In this document: positions 1 through 9,538 of the stretch, one piece after another | Numbering within the stretch: the stretch's first letter is position 1 | Layout of the letters: each line of letters opens with the position of its first letter | Assembly: GCA_958449715.1 (NCBI GenBank) | Contig: CAUDIU010000011.1 | Coordinates: 1 to 33,403, forward strand | Direction: 5' to 3' | DNA: 33,403 nucleotides | Source: an uncultured Clostridium sp. | GTDB taxonomy: Bacteria > Cyanobacteriota > Vampirovibrionia > Gastranaerophilales > Gastranaerophilaceae | The notes under the pieces: generated by a model | What the model was told of the DNA's origin: nothing | Database searches by the model: none | The model's input: the letters and a program-made list of their open reading frames with translations, nothing else | Program-made: the position numbers and the translations under genes

Positions 1-2
1 AC

Positions 3-1565
<1,563 letters not shown>

Positions 1566-1585
1566 TTATGCGCTATTACTTAATA

Positions 1586-1614
1586 ACTATACCCTTTAAT
1601 TTTAATACAAACAA
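1586..1614 (-). promoter_or_regulatory. Probable sigma-70 promoter of nifJ
   Basis: On the minus strand TTGTTT (1614-1609) and TATAGT (1591-1586) are separated by 17 nt and lie 39 nt before the nifJ ATG. It stands back to back with the plus-strand promoter at 1621-1649. Confidence 0.5.
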
Positions 1615-1620
1615 AATATT

Positions 1621-1649
1621 TTGACAAAAAATAATTTCTAATTTATAAT
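1621..1649 (+). promoter_or_regulatory. Consensus sigma-70 promoter TTGACA-N17-TATAAT
   Basis: A perfect -35 (1621-1626), exact 17-nt spacer and perfect -10 (1644-1649) read toward the gene at 1738. The predicted transcript start near 1656 gives a leader of about 80 nt. This is the strongest promoter match in the window, which is unusual for a gene of unknown function. Confidence 0.85.
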
Positions 1650-1737
1650 CGCTCTTGTATCTTTTTTGTAATAATTTACCCCAAAAAAGGCAATAATTTT
1701 TAATAATTAGTTTTTATATCAATATTGGAGTTATTAA

Positions 1738-2856
1738 ATGATTAAATTAAGTCAAAAAGTATTAAGCGGATTAGGGAAAGTCCCACCAATGAAATCAAAA
1801 GTGAAAATTTTGGGGGATGAAGCTGCTGCTATTGGAACAAAAAGGGGGCGTAAAAAACTTGGAGTTACAACTACTCCAGCATTTGAAAGAACTCCAAAAA
1901 CTGATACTTTTGTAAAGACTAGTTCAGCTAAAACGGTTGCGAAAAAGGAAGAAACTAAAGCTGTTGATACTAAAAATCGTTTAGGTGATTTTTTAATAAA
2001 ACAGAATAAACAATTGGCTGCTCAATATATGAATGATCTAGAAGAAGTAGCTCAAGCTATTCCTGAAGCATCGTTTTATCGAGAAATTAATAAGAGTTCT
2101 ACAAAAGAATTACCTTCTATTTTAGATAAGATAGCAAGAAGAACAGAACAATTTTCAGAAAGAGGTTATTCTGGCGTTATAAGAGATGGTGTTCGTGGAA
2201 CTATTTTCCTTCCAGATGCTGATAAAAATTTTGTAAAAGTTGTTAAGGCTATGGAGAAAAAAGGTTATAAAATTGCAAAAACTTACGCTGAAGATAAAAA
2301 TGGTAATATTATCTTAGGTAAAGATGGTCTGCCTAAAATGGTAGATGATATTGATGTAAGATTTGGTGAAAATGCAGTGCCTTCAGGTTATGAAGATGTT
2401 CAGATGCGTTTTGAAAAAAGTGGTAATTTGTATGAATTATTATTCTTACCTGGACCAAATTATGCAGCAATTAAAAATAAAGAGCATACTTTAGTGTTTG
2501 AGAATTTTAGAAAATATGATGCGGCAAAAATCACTGATGATGATGGCGCAAAACAAATTGTAAAAGGTATTAAGAAAATTTATCATGGTTTGACCAGAAG
2601 ATTATATGAAGATGCAAAATTGCGTGATAAATTTGGGGCATCAAAAGCCTCTCAAATTACTTTTTCTAAAGAAGATGTTGAAACAGCTGATAACTTGTTT
2701 GAATCTTTAAAGACTTTATATTTGGGTAAATATAATGCTTTACCTCCAAGTAAGCGTTCTAAACCTAGATTTAAAGATACTGAAAGATATAAAGTTTTAG
2801 ATACAATTGAACAAAACTTAAGAAATGTATTAGATTTATATAAACCTATAGACTAA
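1738..2856 (+). CDS. Hypothetical protein with a RelA/SpoT-like nucleotidyltransferase core
   Basis: 372 aa, no signal peptide or membrane segment. The first 80 residues are basic, low-complexity and rich in Lys, Thr and Ala, probably disordered. Residues about 125-260 follow the motif order of the RelA/SpoT synthetase fold: LPSILDKIARR (125-135), RDGVRGTIF (149-157, compare D-x-x-G-x-R), a helix and variable segment, SGYEDVQMRF (216-225, compare GYRSxH), LYELLFLPG (231-239, compare E-I-Q-I-R-T) and KEHTLVFE (248-255, compare the IEH motif). D150, E233, E249 and H250 occupy positions of conserved acidic/His residues. The C-terminal 110 residues are helical and charged. GGAG lies 7 nt before the ATG. 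The gene is monocistronic and its 3' end overlaps the convergent methyltransferase gene by 11 bp. The fold call is by eye; whether it makes (p)ppGpp, modifies tRNA, acts as a toxin, or is inactive is open. Confidence 0.5.
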   Translation: MIKLSQKVLSGLGKVPPMKSKVKILGDEAAAIGTKRGRKKLGVTTTPAFERTPKTDTFVKTSSAKTVAKKEETKAVDTKNRLGDFLIKQNKQLAAQYMNDLEEVAQAIPEASFYREINKSSTKELPSILDKIARRTEQFSERGYSGVIRDGVRGTIFLPDADKNFVKVVKAMEKKGYKIAKTYAEDKNGNIILGKDGLPKMVDDIDVRFGENAVPSGYEDVQMRFEKSGNLYELLFLPGPNYAAIKNKEHTLVFENFRKYDAAKITDDDGAKQIVKGIKKIYHGLTRRLYEDAKLRDKFGASKASQITFSKEDVETADNLFESLKTLYLGKYNALPPSKRSKPRFKDTERYKVLDTIEQNLRNVLDLYKPID

Positions 2857-4192
2857 TAATTGCGACATTTTCTATATGATATGTATGGCAGAACATGTCA
2901 AAAGGTTGTATACTTTCAATTTTACAGCCGTTATCTTTTAGGTATTTTAAATCTCTTGCTAGTGTTGCAGGATTGCAGCTTACATAAATGATTTTATTTT
3001 TCGTATGCGCAATTGTTTCATCAAGAGCTTCTTTTGTGCAGCCTTTGCGTGGAGGATCAAGAATTGTTATATCAAATTTTTTCTTAATAGATTTAAGATA
3101 TTTGGTTGTATCTTCAGTGTGTAGTTCAACATTATCTATTTTATTTATTTGAAGGACTTCTTTTGCTTTTTCTATGGATTCTTTGTTTTCTTCCACGCTT
3201 GTTACTTTTAGTGCAGAGTCACTTATAACTATTCCAAATGTTGCTATGCCAGCATAAGCATCAAGAACAGTTGGATTATCATGCTTTTTTATTTCGTTTT
3301 TTACGTATTTAAAAATATTTTCTGCACTTTTAGGATTTACTTGGAAGAATGTAGATGATCCTATTTTAAAAGTTTTATCTAAAATTTTTTCATAAATAAA
3401 ATCATCTCCGATTATGCATTCTGTTTTATTTCCTAAAATTACATTTGTTTTTTTGTTGTTGATGTTAATACAAACTCCAGTAACATCTTCAAATTCATCA
3501 AAAATTCTTTTTGAAAAGTTGCTTATATTTTTTGATATTTTATTGGAATTTATAACTAATGTAACTAATAATTTTCCATTATAAGAAGAAGATCTGATTA
3601 CAATGTGTCTTAAATCTCCAGTGTGCTTCTTTTCATTGTAGCCAGAAATATTATATTCATTCGCTGTGCTTCTTATAAAATCAATAACTTTATCGCAAAT
3701 TTCAGGTTGAATCGGGCAATATTTGATATTGACAATTTCATGGGATTGAGGCTTGTAGTAACCTGCAAGTAATTTTTTTGATACTTTTGTCTGAGATACA
3801 GGATATTGAATTTTATGTCTGAAAGATTTTATTTCAGGGCTTTTAATCGGTATATTTATTGGGGTATTGATATGCCCGATTGTTCTCATGGTATCTTCTA
3901 CAATTTGTTTTTTTAATTGTAATTGATAGTCATAATCAATAAATTGTAATTGGCATGCTCCACAAACTTTTTGCATAGGACAGAAAGCATCTGTTCTATA
4001 TGGTGATGGATTTATAATTTCGATTGCTTTTGCTGTTGCAAAATTCTTGTTTACCTTTGAAATTCTTATTTTTAATTCGTCTTGCGGGCATGCATTTTCG
4101 ACAAATACAACTTGACCGTCAATTCTTGCAATACCAGTTCCAAGATTTGATAGTTTTTCTATATTTACGATAAATTCATCATTAATTTTCAT
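2846..4192 (-). CDS. rlmD: 23S rRNA (uracil-C5)-methyltransferase, RlmD/RumA family
   Basis: SAM-dependent enzyme making 5-methyluridine in 23S rRNA. An N-terminal TRAM domain (about 1-60) is followed by the iron-sulfur cysteines C71, C77, C80 and C159 (C-x5-C-x2-C...C). The C-terminal Rossmann methyltransferase domain has FQVN (283-286), the SAM loop DAYAGIATFG (311-320), acidic E335, DPPRKG (379-384), the nucleophile C406 in VSCNPATLARD and a base at E441 (HIENV). Length 448 aa is normal. Many bacteria outside the gammaproteobacteria have one such enzyme (RlmCD) modifying two uridines, so the exact target base is not decided. Its ATG overlaps the stop of the upstream gene by 4 bp (ATGA), so it is probably translationally coupled. 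Its 3' end overlaps the convergent gene at 1738-2856 by 11 bp with no terminator in between. Confidence 0.93.
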   Translation of the reverse strand: MKINDEFIVNIEKLSNLGTGIARIDGQVVFVENACPQDELKIRISKVNKNFATAKAIEIINPSPYRTDAFCPMQKVCGACQLQFIDYDYQLQLKKQIVEDTMRTIGHINTPINIPIKSPEIKSFRHKIQYPVSQTKVSKKLLAGYYKPQSHEIVNIKYCPIQPEICDKVIDFIRSTANEYNISGYNEKKHTGDLRHIVIRSSSYNGKLLVTLVINSNKISKNISNFSKRIFDEFEDVTGVCININNKKTNVILGNKTECIIGDDFIYEKILDKTFKIGSSTFFQVNPKSAENIFKYVKNEIKKHDNPTVLDAYAGIATFGIVISDSALKVTSVEENKESIEKAKEVLQINKIDNVELHTEDTTKYLKSIKKKFDITILDPPRKGCTKEALDETIAHTKNKIIYVSCNPATLARDLKYLKDNGCKIESIQPFDMFCHTYHIENVAIISL

Positions 4193-4833
4193 TTTTTTTG
4201 TTTCTTTATGTGAATTTTTAAAGCAGGGAATAAATCATTATCATCACCATAGTGAGAGAATGTGATTTTCCCGAATTTATTAACATTTAATAATGATTTT
4301 ACATAAGTTTGTTGTACATTATTAGGTTTGTATGAATATTTATAAAAACCTTGTTTTGTATCGTTAAGAATTAGAAATTGTTTTTTCTCTAAAGGCTTTT
4401 TGTATAGAGTGATTTCATTATTTTTAAATTGAGAAATTTTTACAATTTCAGCATTAGGGAAAAGGGATTGAATATAAGCTTCATCTAGTTGAACAGCTTT
4501 AAAGTAACCGTTATTGTAAATGTATTTAACAAATTTTAAATTAGCATTATCAACACCTATAAAATCTCCATTATTTATAAATTCCATGTTTGTAAAGGGC
4601 CCGATGGCAAGTTTTCCTTTGTTGTTGTAATATTCAGAAAAACCTCCAGAACCTACGAACATTTTGTATATCAATCTAATATCTTTAGGAGATGTTTGTG
4701 ATGTACTCCATTTTGTGGTTTGAGGATTATAATAAACAGATTGTTTTTCTTTTATGTAATCAAAAGAGTAAGCGCTTAATGCTGTAGATATAAGGCATAA
4801 AAACGTTATAAAAATCTTTTTCATAAAAAACAT
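4189..4833 (-). CDS. Exported protein of unknown function
   Basis: 214 aa. The N-terminus MFFMKKIFITFLCLISTALSA is a signal peptide (Lys pair, hydrophobic core, likely cleavage after SAYS or ALSA). The mature part is soluble, beta-rich and lysine/tyrosine-rich. An internal stretch (GKLAIGPFTNMEFINNGDFI) resembles a cue for a short repeat or beta-sheet domain, but no family is recognised. Two starts are possible, 4833 and 4824: AAGGAGA is only 2 nt from the first ATG and about 12 nt from the second, so neither is ideal; MKKIF at 4824 gives the more typical signal peptide. It overlaps the methyltransferase gene by 4 bp. Only 11 nt separate the start from the tRNA-Val terminator, so transcription must read through that hairpin or start inside it. 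Confidence 0.7.
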   Translation of the reverse strand: MFFMKKIFITFLCLISTALSAYSFDYIKEKQSVYYNPQTTKWSTSQTSPKDIRLIYKMFVGSGGFSEYYNNKGKLAIGPFTNMEFINNGDFIGVDNANLKFVKYIYNNGYFKAVQLDEAYIQSLFPNAEIVKISQFKNNEITLYKKPLEKKQFLILNDTKQGFYKYSYKPNNVQQTYVKSLLNVNKFGKITFSHYGDDNDLFPALKIHIKKQKK

Positions 4834-4844
4834 ATTCTCCTTAC

Positions 4845-4872
4845 TAAAAAAGACCTCATAAATAGAGGTCTT
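4845..4872 (-). terminator. Intrinsic terminator after tRNA-Val, placed in the leader of the next gene
   Basis: Eight perfect base pairs, AAGACCTC with GAGGTCTT (4872-4865 and 4857-4850), a 7-nt loop, and a run of U (4850-4846) on the minus strand. It lies 6 nt beyond the encoded CCA of tRNA-Val and 11 nt before the ATG at 4833. Confidence 0.8.
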
Positions 4873-4878
4873 ATAAAA

Positions 4879-4954
4879 TGGTGGGCGTTAGAAGACTCGA
4901 ACTTCTGACATCCTCCTTGTAAGGGAGGCGCTCTACCAACTGAGCTAAACGCCC
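4879..4954 (-). tRNA. tRNA-Val (anticodon UAC)
   Basis: 76 nt including an encoded CCA (4881-4879). The acceptor stem GGGCGTT pairs with AACGCCC, the D arm is GCTC-AGTTGGTA-GAGC, the anticodon stem is CCTCC/GGAGG with loop CTTACAA (anticodon TAC, reads GUA and probably other Val codons), the variable loop is ATGTC, and the T arm is AGAAG-TTCGAGT-CTTCT. All stems pair. It has its own promoter and terminator. Confidence 0.98.
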
Positions 4955-4966
4955 TCAGCAAGATTA

Positions 4967-4995
4967 ATAATAACTGAAACAAATTTTATTGTCAA
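4967..4995 (-). promoter_or_regulatory. Promoter of tRNA-Val, TTGACA-N17-TATTAT
   Basis: Minus-strand TTGACA (4995-4990), 17-nt spacer, TATTAT (4972-4967). The -10 box ends 12 nt before the mature tRNA 5' end. The rest of the intergenic stretch up to 5159 shows no gene or clear hairpin. Confidence 0.8.
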
Positions 4996-5159
4996 CTATT
5001 TTTTATAAAGTTTTTTCTAAAATTTTTATTGAATTATTAATTTTTTGAGAAAAGCTTGTATATTCAGCTCTTAGGTTATTGTCTTTTGCTTTGTTTTGTT
5101 GCTGTTTTGCACTAAATTTTATATTTTTCTTGTTTCTTAGTATTAAAAAAAGAAATATG

Positions 5160-5561
5160 TTATTCTTCACTTGGAGTCTGATTTTCTTCTTGTTTTTCGA
5201 GAAGTTGTTTTTCGTATTCCATACGTTGTTTTACTTTTATTTCATGCTTTTCTCCATGATGTGGTTCTTCTCTTTTGTATCTTTGATCAGTCCACCATTT
5301 TGCCATGTGATAAACAGGACCGCGTTTATATGGTTTAGTTTTTTCTTCTCTAACTTTTCTTTCTTTTTGCCTTTTTATTTTTACGGGTTTGTCAAGATTA
5401 TCAATATTTGGTCGTGTAGGAGGCGGGACATCAATATAATCAATTAAATCTGCTTCATTTACGGCATATGATTCAGGACTCACATAGCCTTCATCTGCAA
5501 GAGTTTTAGTTGATGTTAATATAAATAAAAGTATAAAAATAGGTAATATTTTTTTTATCAT
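5160..5561 (-). CDS. Small exported charged protein of unknown function
   Basis: 133 aa from the ATG at 5561 (MIKKILPIFILLFILTSTKTLADEG), a clear signal peptide with cleavage probably after LA. This start is preferred over an upstream in-frame ATG at 5591: it places the signal peptide at the true N-terminus, has AAAGGG as ribosome binding site 4-5 nt upstream, and avoids overlap with the preceding gene (PHP stop at 5576). The mature part begins with a PPPTRP-type proline segment and then becomes very rich in Lys, Arg and Glu (about 50-133), predicted helical and with no membrane span. It is co-oriented with the PHP gene, 14 nt downstream, probably in one transcript. No family is recognised. 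Confidence 0.7.
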   Translation of the reverse strand: MIKKILPIFILLFILTSTKTLADEGYVSPESYAVNEADLIDYIDVPPPTRPNIDNLDKPVKIKRQKERKVREEKTKPYKRGPVYHMAKWWTDQRYKREEPHHGEKHEIKVKQRMEYEKQLLEKQEENQTPSEE

Positions 5562-5575
5562 TTTGCCCTTTCTTA

Positions 5576-6730
5576 TTATGAATACGGACATCTTGTGACA
5601 ATATTTTTTCCGTGAGAATCAAGTCCGCCTGTTTTTATAAGGTTAAATTTTTTCGCTGCTTCATCAATTTTTGATTGCCATTTTTGATAATAATCGCCTT
5701 CGTATGATTGATAGTAACCTTCGTATAATAATGCTTTATCTTTGCTGTATTTTTTGAAATGTTCAAAAAGGTATGTGTAAAATTCAGGGCAATAAGCTTT
5801 TGTTCTTGCTGGATGTGCAATTGACATTACTCCAGAATTAAGCTGTGATACAAATTCTACAGCATCTTCAAAAGAAGAAAAAGGCTCAAGCATTTTTCCA
5901 ATTCTTGGGTGAGATTGCATATATATTTCTCTTGCTATTTGAATTTTTTCTTCTATTTTTTCTGGAATTTGAGGTAACTCATGCCCGATATACATTTCGA
6001 GAGCTTTTTTATAAATTTTATAATAAGGTTCACTACTTGTTTTGAATAAATATTTAAATTCCTTTATCGGTGCATCATAGGAAAAATCAGCATTAGGAAA
6101 ATAGTAATTAAGTAAAATTTTACCTGCTGTATATTTTTTTAGAGGATGAGCAACTTCATCTTGTCCTTTTTTTATCATAATATGACATTTTGATGCTTCT
6201 TCTATATTAAAATTGTATTCAGGTAGTGCAGAATTTAATTTTTCAATAGTCGCTTTTGCGAGTTGAAGTTTTAAATCTCTTTTGTGAGATAAATAATTAT
6301 TTAATTTTTCATCAAACGGATCTATTCCATAGACAAGTAAATGTATCTGACAAGGCTTTTTTTGATTAGGGAAATTAATTCCAATTGTTGATATTTCAAG
6401 TCCAAGACAAATATTTACGTTTTTATATTTCTCTATTTTTTTTGAAATTTCTTTTGTCCCGTCTATTGTGTCATGGTCAGTGAGTGCAAGTAAAAAGTTT
6501 GGATTTTTTTCGGTGATTTTTTGAGCATTTTCTAAAAGCTCATCAATTGACATTGAACCATCTGAATATTCAGAATGTATATGTAAGTTTGCACCAAATT
6601 CTCCTGATTCTAAATACCTGAAATCATGTGAATCTAAAACATTTAAATCTTTTCTTTCTCCAGGTTTGAAAGATGTTTCAGATAAATTTTTAACGCGTTC
6701 TATAAAATCTTTTTCACTTACAATTCCCAT
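5576..6730 (-). CDS. PHP-domain metal-dependent phosphoesterase
   Basis: 384 aa. The polymerase-and-histidinol-phosphatase (PHP) fold is shown by NLHIHSEYSDG (H50, H52, D57), LTDHDT (D85, H86), GLEIST (E112), IHLLVYG (H130), a later SIAHPAR histidine and the C-terminal GGLDSHG (Asp/His), together the usual di- or tri-metal site. Related enzymes hydrolyse nucleoside 3',5'-bisphosphates or RNA 5' ends (YciV/RNase AM type) or sugar phosphates; the substrate here cannot be read. An insertion of about 130 residues between the fourth and fifth motifs makes it longer than the RNase AM type, and the first 45 residues are an extra non-PHP segment. There is no Shine-Dalgarno; a -10 hexamer ends 7 nt before the ATG (see promoter at 6738-6766). 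Confidence 0.82.
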   Translation of the reverse strand: MGIVSEKDFIERVKNLSETSFKPGERKDLNVLDSHDFRYLESGEFGANLHIHSEYSDGSMSIDELLENAQKITEKNPNFLLALTDHDTIDGTKEISKKIEKYKNVNICLGLEISTIGINFPNQKKPCQIHLLVYGIDPFDEKLNNYLSHKRDLKLQLAKATIEKLNSALPEYNFNIEEASKCHIMIKKGQDEVAHPLKKYTAGKILLNYYFPNADFSYDAPIKEFKYLFKTSSEPYYKIYKKALEMYIGHELPQIPEKIEEKIQIAREIYMQSHPRIGKMLEPFSSFEDAVEFVSQLNSGVMSIAHPARTKAYCPEFYTYLFEHFKKYSKDKALLYEGYYQSYEGDYYQKWQSKIDEAAKKFNLIKTGGLDSHGKNIVTRCPYS

Positions 6731-6737
6731 AATTTAT

Positions 6738-6766
6738 ATTTTACACAAAAATAGACTTTGAAACAA
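6738..6766 (-). promoter_or_regulatory. Candidate promoter giving a leaderless PHP mRNA
   Basis: Minus-strand TTGTTT (6766-6761), 17-nt spacer, TAAAAT (6743-6738). The -10 ends 7 nt before the ATG at 6730, so the transcript would begin at or next to the start codon, in line with the missing Shine-Dalgarno. Confidence 0.45.
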
Positions 6767-6830
6767 AATTTCTCATTCTACGTCAAAAAAAATAAAAGTG
6801 TGACAATTTTGTAGAAGATGAGGGATTTAA

Positions 6831-7799
6831 ATGGCTGTTACAAAGTATATTGAAGAAGATTTGTATAAAGATTTAAAACCAGAGTATCAGTATGGTACAG
6901 AATTTATTGAAATTGATGATGACGATATCGAAGAACCAAAAACATTTAATTCTATATCAAATGATGATGATATCTTGCAAATGTATTTGAAAGATATTGG
7001 GAAAGTAAAATTGTTAAACTCAAAGGAGGAAAAAGCTCTTGGAAAACAAATAAAAGAAGGAAAAAAATCTCAAGCTGAAATTGCAAAACGAAAACTTGTT
7101 CAAGCAAATTTACGACTTGTTGTAAGTATCGCAAAAAAATATATAGGACAAGGTGTCTTATTTATGGATTTGGTGCAGGAAGGCTCTTTAGGTTTGATTA
7201 AGGCTGCAGAAAAATTTGATTATTCAAAGAATTTTAAATTTTCAACTTATGCAACTTGGTGGATAAAGCAGACTATTATAAGAGCAATTTCAAATAATTC
7301 AAGAACAATAAGAATTCCTGTTCATATGACAGATAAAATTAGAAAGTATAAAAAGATGTATACGACATTATCTTTTGAATTAGGACGTGAACCTACTGAT
7401 ATGGAAGTAGCTGAAGGGTTGGGGATTACATCAAAACAGCTTATGACTATAAAAAAGTCAATAATAAAAGAACCGATAAGTTTGGAAACCCCAGTTACAG
7501 ATGATTTGAATATTGGCGATTATATCGAGGATAAATCTTACAGATCTCCAGAAATTCAAACTAAAAATAACGCATTAAAAGGAAGCATTGAGGATTTATT
7601 ATCAACTTTGCCTGAAAGAGAAAAAAAGATTATAACCTATCGTTTTGGGATAAATGGGGAAATGCCCAAAACATTGGAACAACTAGGAGAGATAATGGGA
7701 TATTCTAAAGAACGAATAAGACAGCTTGAGGATTCCGCATTATCAAAAATCAGAGAGAAAAAGGAATTACAGCACTTTAGAGATTTTATTGAGGATTAG
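6831..7799 (+). CDS. rpoD: RNA polymerase sigma-70 factor, primary (RpoD/SigA) type
   Basis: Promoter-recognition subunit of RNA polymerase, 322 aa. The N-terminus is a short acidic extension (about 24-47, run of Asp/Glu) in place of a classic region 1.1. Region 1.2 is [25 protein letters not shown] (46-70). Region 2 spans 88-155 with [31 protein letters not shown] and the -10-reading helix [16 protein letters not shown]. Region 3 begins [12 protein letters not shown] (161-172). Region 4 spans 253-312 with the -35-reading helix-turn-helix [20 protein letters not shown] (281-300). All regions are intact, so it fits group 1 or a close group 2 factor; only a genome-wide count could tell which. 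GAGGG lies about 6 nt before the ATG. The promoters found in this window match what such a factor reads. Confidence 0.93.
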   Translation: MAVTKYIEEDLYKDLKPEYQYGTEFIEIDDDDIEEPKTFNSISNDDDILQMYLKDIGKVKLLNSKEEKALGKQIKEGKKSQAEIAKRKLVQANLRLVVSIAKKYIGQGVLFMDLVQEGSLGLIKAAEKFDYSKNFKFSTYATWWIKQTIIRAISNNSRTIRIPVHMTDKIRKYKKMYTTLSFELGREPTDMEVAEGLGITSKQLMTIKKSIIKEPISLETPVTDDLNIGDYIEDKSYRSPEIQTKNNALKGSIEDLLSTLPEREKKIITYRFGINGEMPKTLEQLGEIMGYSKERIRQLEDSALSKIREKKELQHFRDFIED

Positions 7800-7856
7800 G
7801 ATTGTATCCGTTCCATAAGCAATTTGGATTAATCTTTTATATTAAATATCCTAAAT

Positions 7857-7884
7857 AAAAAAGGAGTTTTATAGCTCCTTTTTT
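7857..7884. terminator. Bidirectional terminator between the sigma factor gene and recN
   Basis: AAAAAAGGAG pairs with CTCCTTTTTT around an 8-nt loop, with A and T runs on either side so it works for both strands. The recN stop codon (7885-7883) lies in its edge. The 57 nt between the sigma factor stop and the hairpin show nothing else. Confidence 0.85.
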
Positions 7885-9535
7885 ATTGTAAAATTAATGA
7901 TTTCGCGAATTCAATTGATTGCTCATTAATTTCACCGCCCGCTAATTCTGCAAGAGCTTTAATTCTATTTTCTCCTGTGAGTACATATACTTCAACTTTT
8001 GTTTCATCACTTTGAGATTTTCTTACATAAAAATGTTTATCTGCTTTTGATGCGATAATAGCTTGGTGTGTAATTAAAATTATTTGGTGGTATTTAGATA
8101 ATTCTACAATTTCATCAGCAACACTTTGTGATGCTTTACCGGAAATTCCCGTATCAATTTCATCAAAGATTACTGTATTTATATCATCACTTTGTGCAAA
8201 AATGGATTTTATCGCAAGCATTACACGAGAAATTTCACCGCCTGATGCAACTTTTGCAAGAGGTTTTAAATCTTCTGACACGTTTGTTGAAATTAAAAAT
8301 TCTACATTATCAATTCCATCAGAACATAGCTCTTTTTGTGTAACTGAAATTTCAAATCTTGCTTTTGGTAGTTCTAATTTTTCTAATTTTTCTTGGATTA
8401 GAACAGATAAAACTTGAGCATAATTTTGTCTGCTTTCACTTATTTCAGATGCGATATGCATCAATTCTTTATGAGTTGATTCGATTTTTGTTTCAAGTTC
8501 TTCTATATTTTGAGTTGAAAATTCTATTGCATTTAATTCTTTAGATAATTTATCGAAAGTTTCAAGAACGGACTCTAAAGTCCCACCATATTTTCTTTTG
8601 AGTTTATCAAGTAGGAATAATCTTTCTTGGATTTCATTAAGTCTTTCTGTATCATTGTCTAAATTTTGACTATAATCCCTAAGGTCAGAGCCTACATCTT
8701 TTAATCTCTCAATTGCATCTATTAGATTACTTTCTAATTCTTCCAAATTCTTATCCATAGATGCAGCTTTTGAAATATTTTGTTTAATTTTTCCTAAGGC
8801 TTCAATTATAGATCCGTCGTCCCCATTAATGGCCCAATAAGATGTGCCTGTTAGTTCTTTTAATTTTTCTGCATTTTCTAATACTTCAAGTTCAGAATTT
8901 AATTCTTCATCTTCAGTAGGGCTTTGAATATTTGCACTGTCTATTTCATTTATTTGGAATTGTAAAAATTCTATCTGACTTTCTGTTGCATTTGACGCAT
9001 TTTTTAAATTCTCAAGTTGAGATTGCAAATGCTGAAATTCTTTGAATTTTTCTCTATAAGCATCTAGTTTATTACCATATGATTCTTTAGCATAGTTGTC
9101 TAAAAGATTTATGTGATATTTGGGTTGCATAAAAGCATATGTTTGATGTTGAGAATGAATATCAAGGAAATATGATTTTAATTGTTTTATAAATTCTAGA
9201 TTAACAAGAGTTCCATTTACTCTAGAACGTACTCCATTTTGAGTAATTTCTTTTGTTAAAACAATTTCAGAGCCGAAATTATCAACACCATTTTCTTCAA
9301 ACAATTTGCTTAAATCATGTTTTTTATTTTCGATAACAAGTTCAATAACAGCTTTTTCTTTATCATGTTTTATTACATCTTTAGATACGCGGGGAGCAAA
9401 AGCTATATCAATTGCGTTTATTAATATACTTTTACCTGCACCTGTTTCCCCTGTGATAACATTTAATTTTTCATCAAAGTTTGCAGTGAGTTCGTCTATT
9501 AAAATGTAATCTTTTATTCTAAGCTGTTTTATCAT
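7883..9535 (-). CDS. recN: DNA repair protein RecN
   Basis: SMC-like ATPase used in double-strand-break repair and sister-chromatid cohesion. 550 aa, the normal length. Walker A GETGAGKS (29-36), a long central coiled coil (about 160-390, heptad-like, Glu/Lys/Leu-rich) and the C-terminal ABC half with signature ASGGEISR (430-437), Walker B VIFDEIDTG (455-463) and the switch histidine in LITHQ (about 486-490). The ATG follows the stop of the upstream GH13 gene after 3 nt, with AAAGAG as weak ribosome binding site, so the two are almost certainly co-transcribed. No LexA-type box was recognised upstream of the pair. Confidence 0.96.
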   Translation of the reverse strand: MIKQLRIKDYILIDELTANFDEKLNVITGETGAGKSILINAIDIAFAPRVSKDVIKHDKEKAVIELVIENKKHDLSKLFEENGVDNFGSEIVLTKEITQNGVRSRVNGTLVNLEFIKQLKSYFLDIHSQHQTYAFMQPKYHINLLDNYAKESYGNKLDAYREKFKEFQHLQSQLENLKNASNATESQIEFLQFQINEIDSANIQSPTEDEELNSELEVLENAEKLKELTGTSYWAINGDDGSIIEALGKIKQNISKAASMDKNLEELESNLIDAIERLKDVGSDLRDYSQNLDNDTERLNEIQERLFLLDKLKRKYGGTLESVLETFDKLSKELNAIEFSTQNIEELETKIESTHKELMHIASEISESRQNYAQVLSVLIQEKLEKLELPKARFEISVTQKELCSDGIDNVEFLISTNVSEDLKPLAKVASGGEISRVMLAIKSIFAQSDDINTVIFDEIDTGISGKASQSVADEIVELSKYHQIILITHQAIIASKADKHFYVRKSQSDETKVEVYVLTGENRIKALAELAGGEINEQSIEFAKSLILQ

Positions 9536-9538
9536 ATA

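Noticed and set aside
5079..5447. Plus-strand frame of 122 codons, Phe- and Cys-rich
   Set aside because: It is the complement of the Lys/Glu-rich exported protein gene; its composition (nearly all Phe, Leu, Ser, Cys) is typical of an antisense shadow and it has no ribosome binding site.
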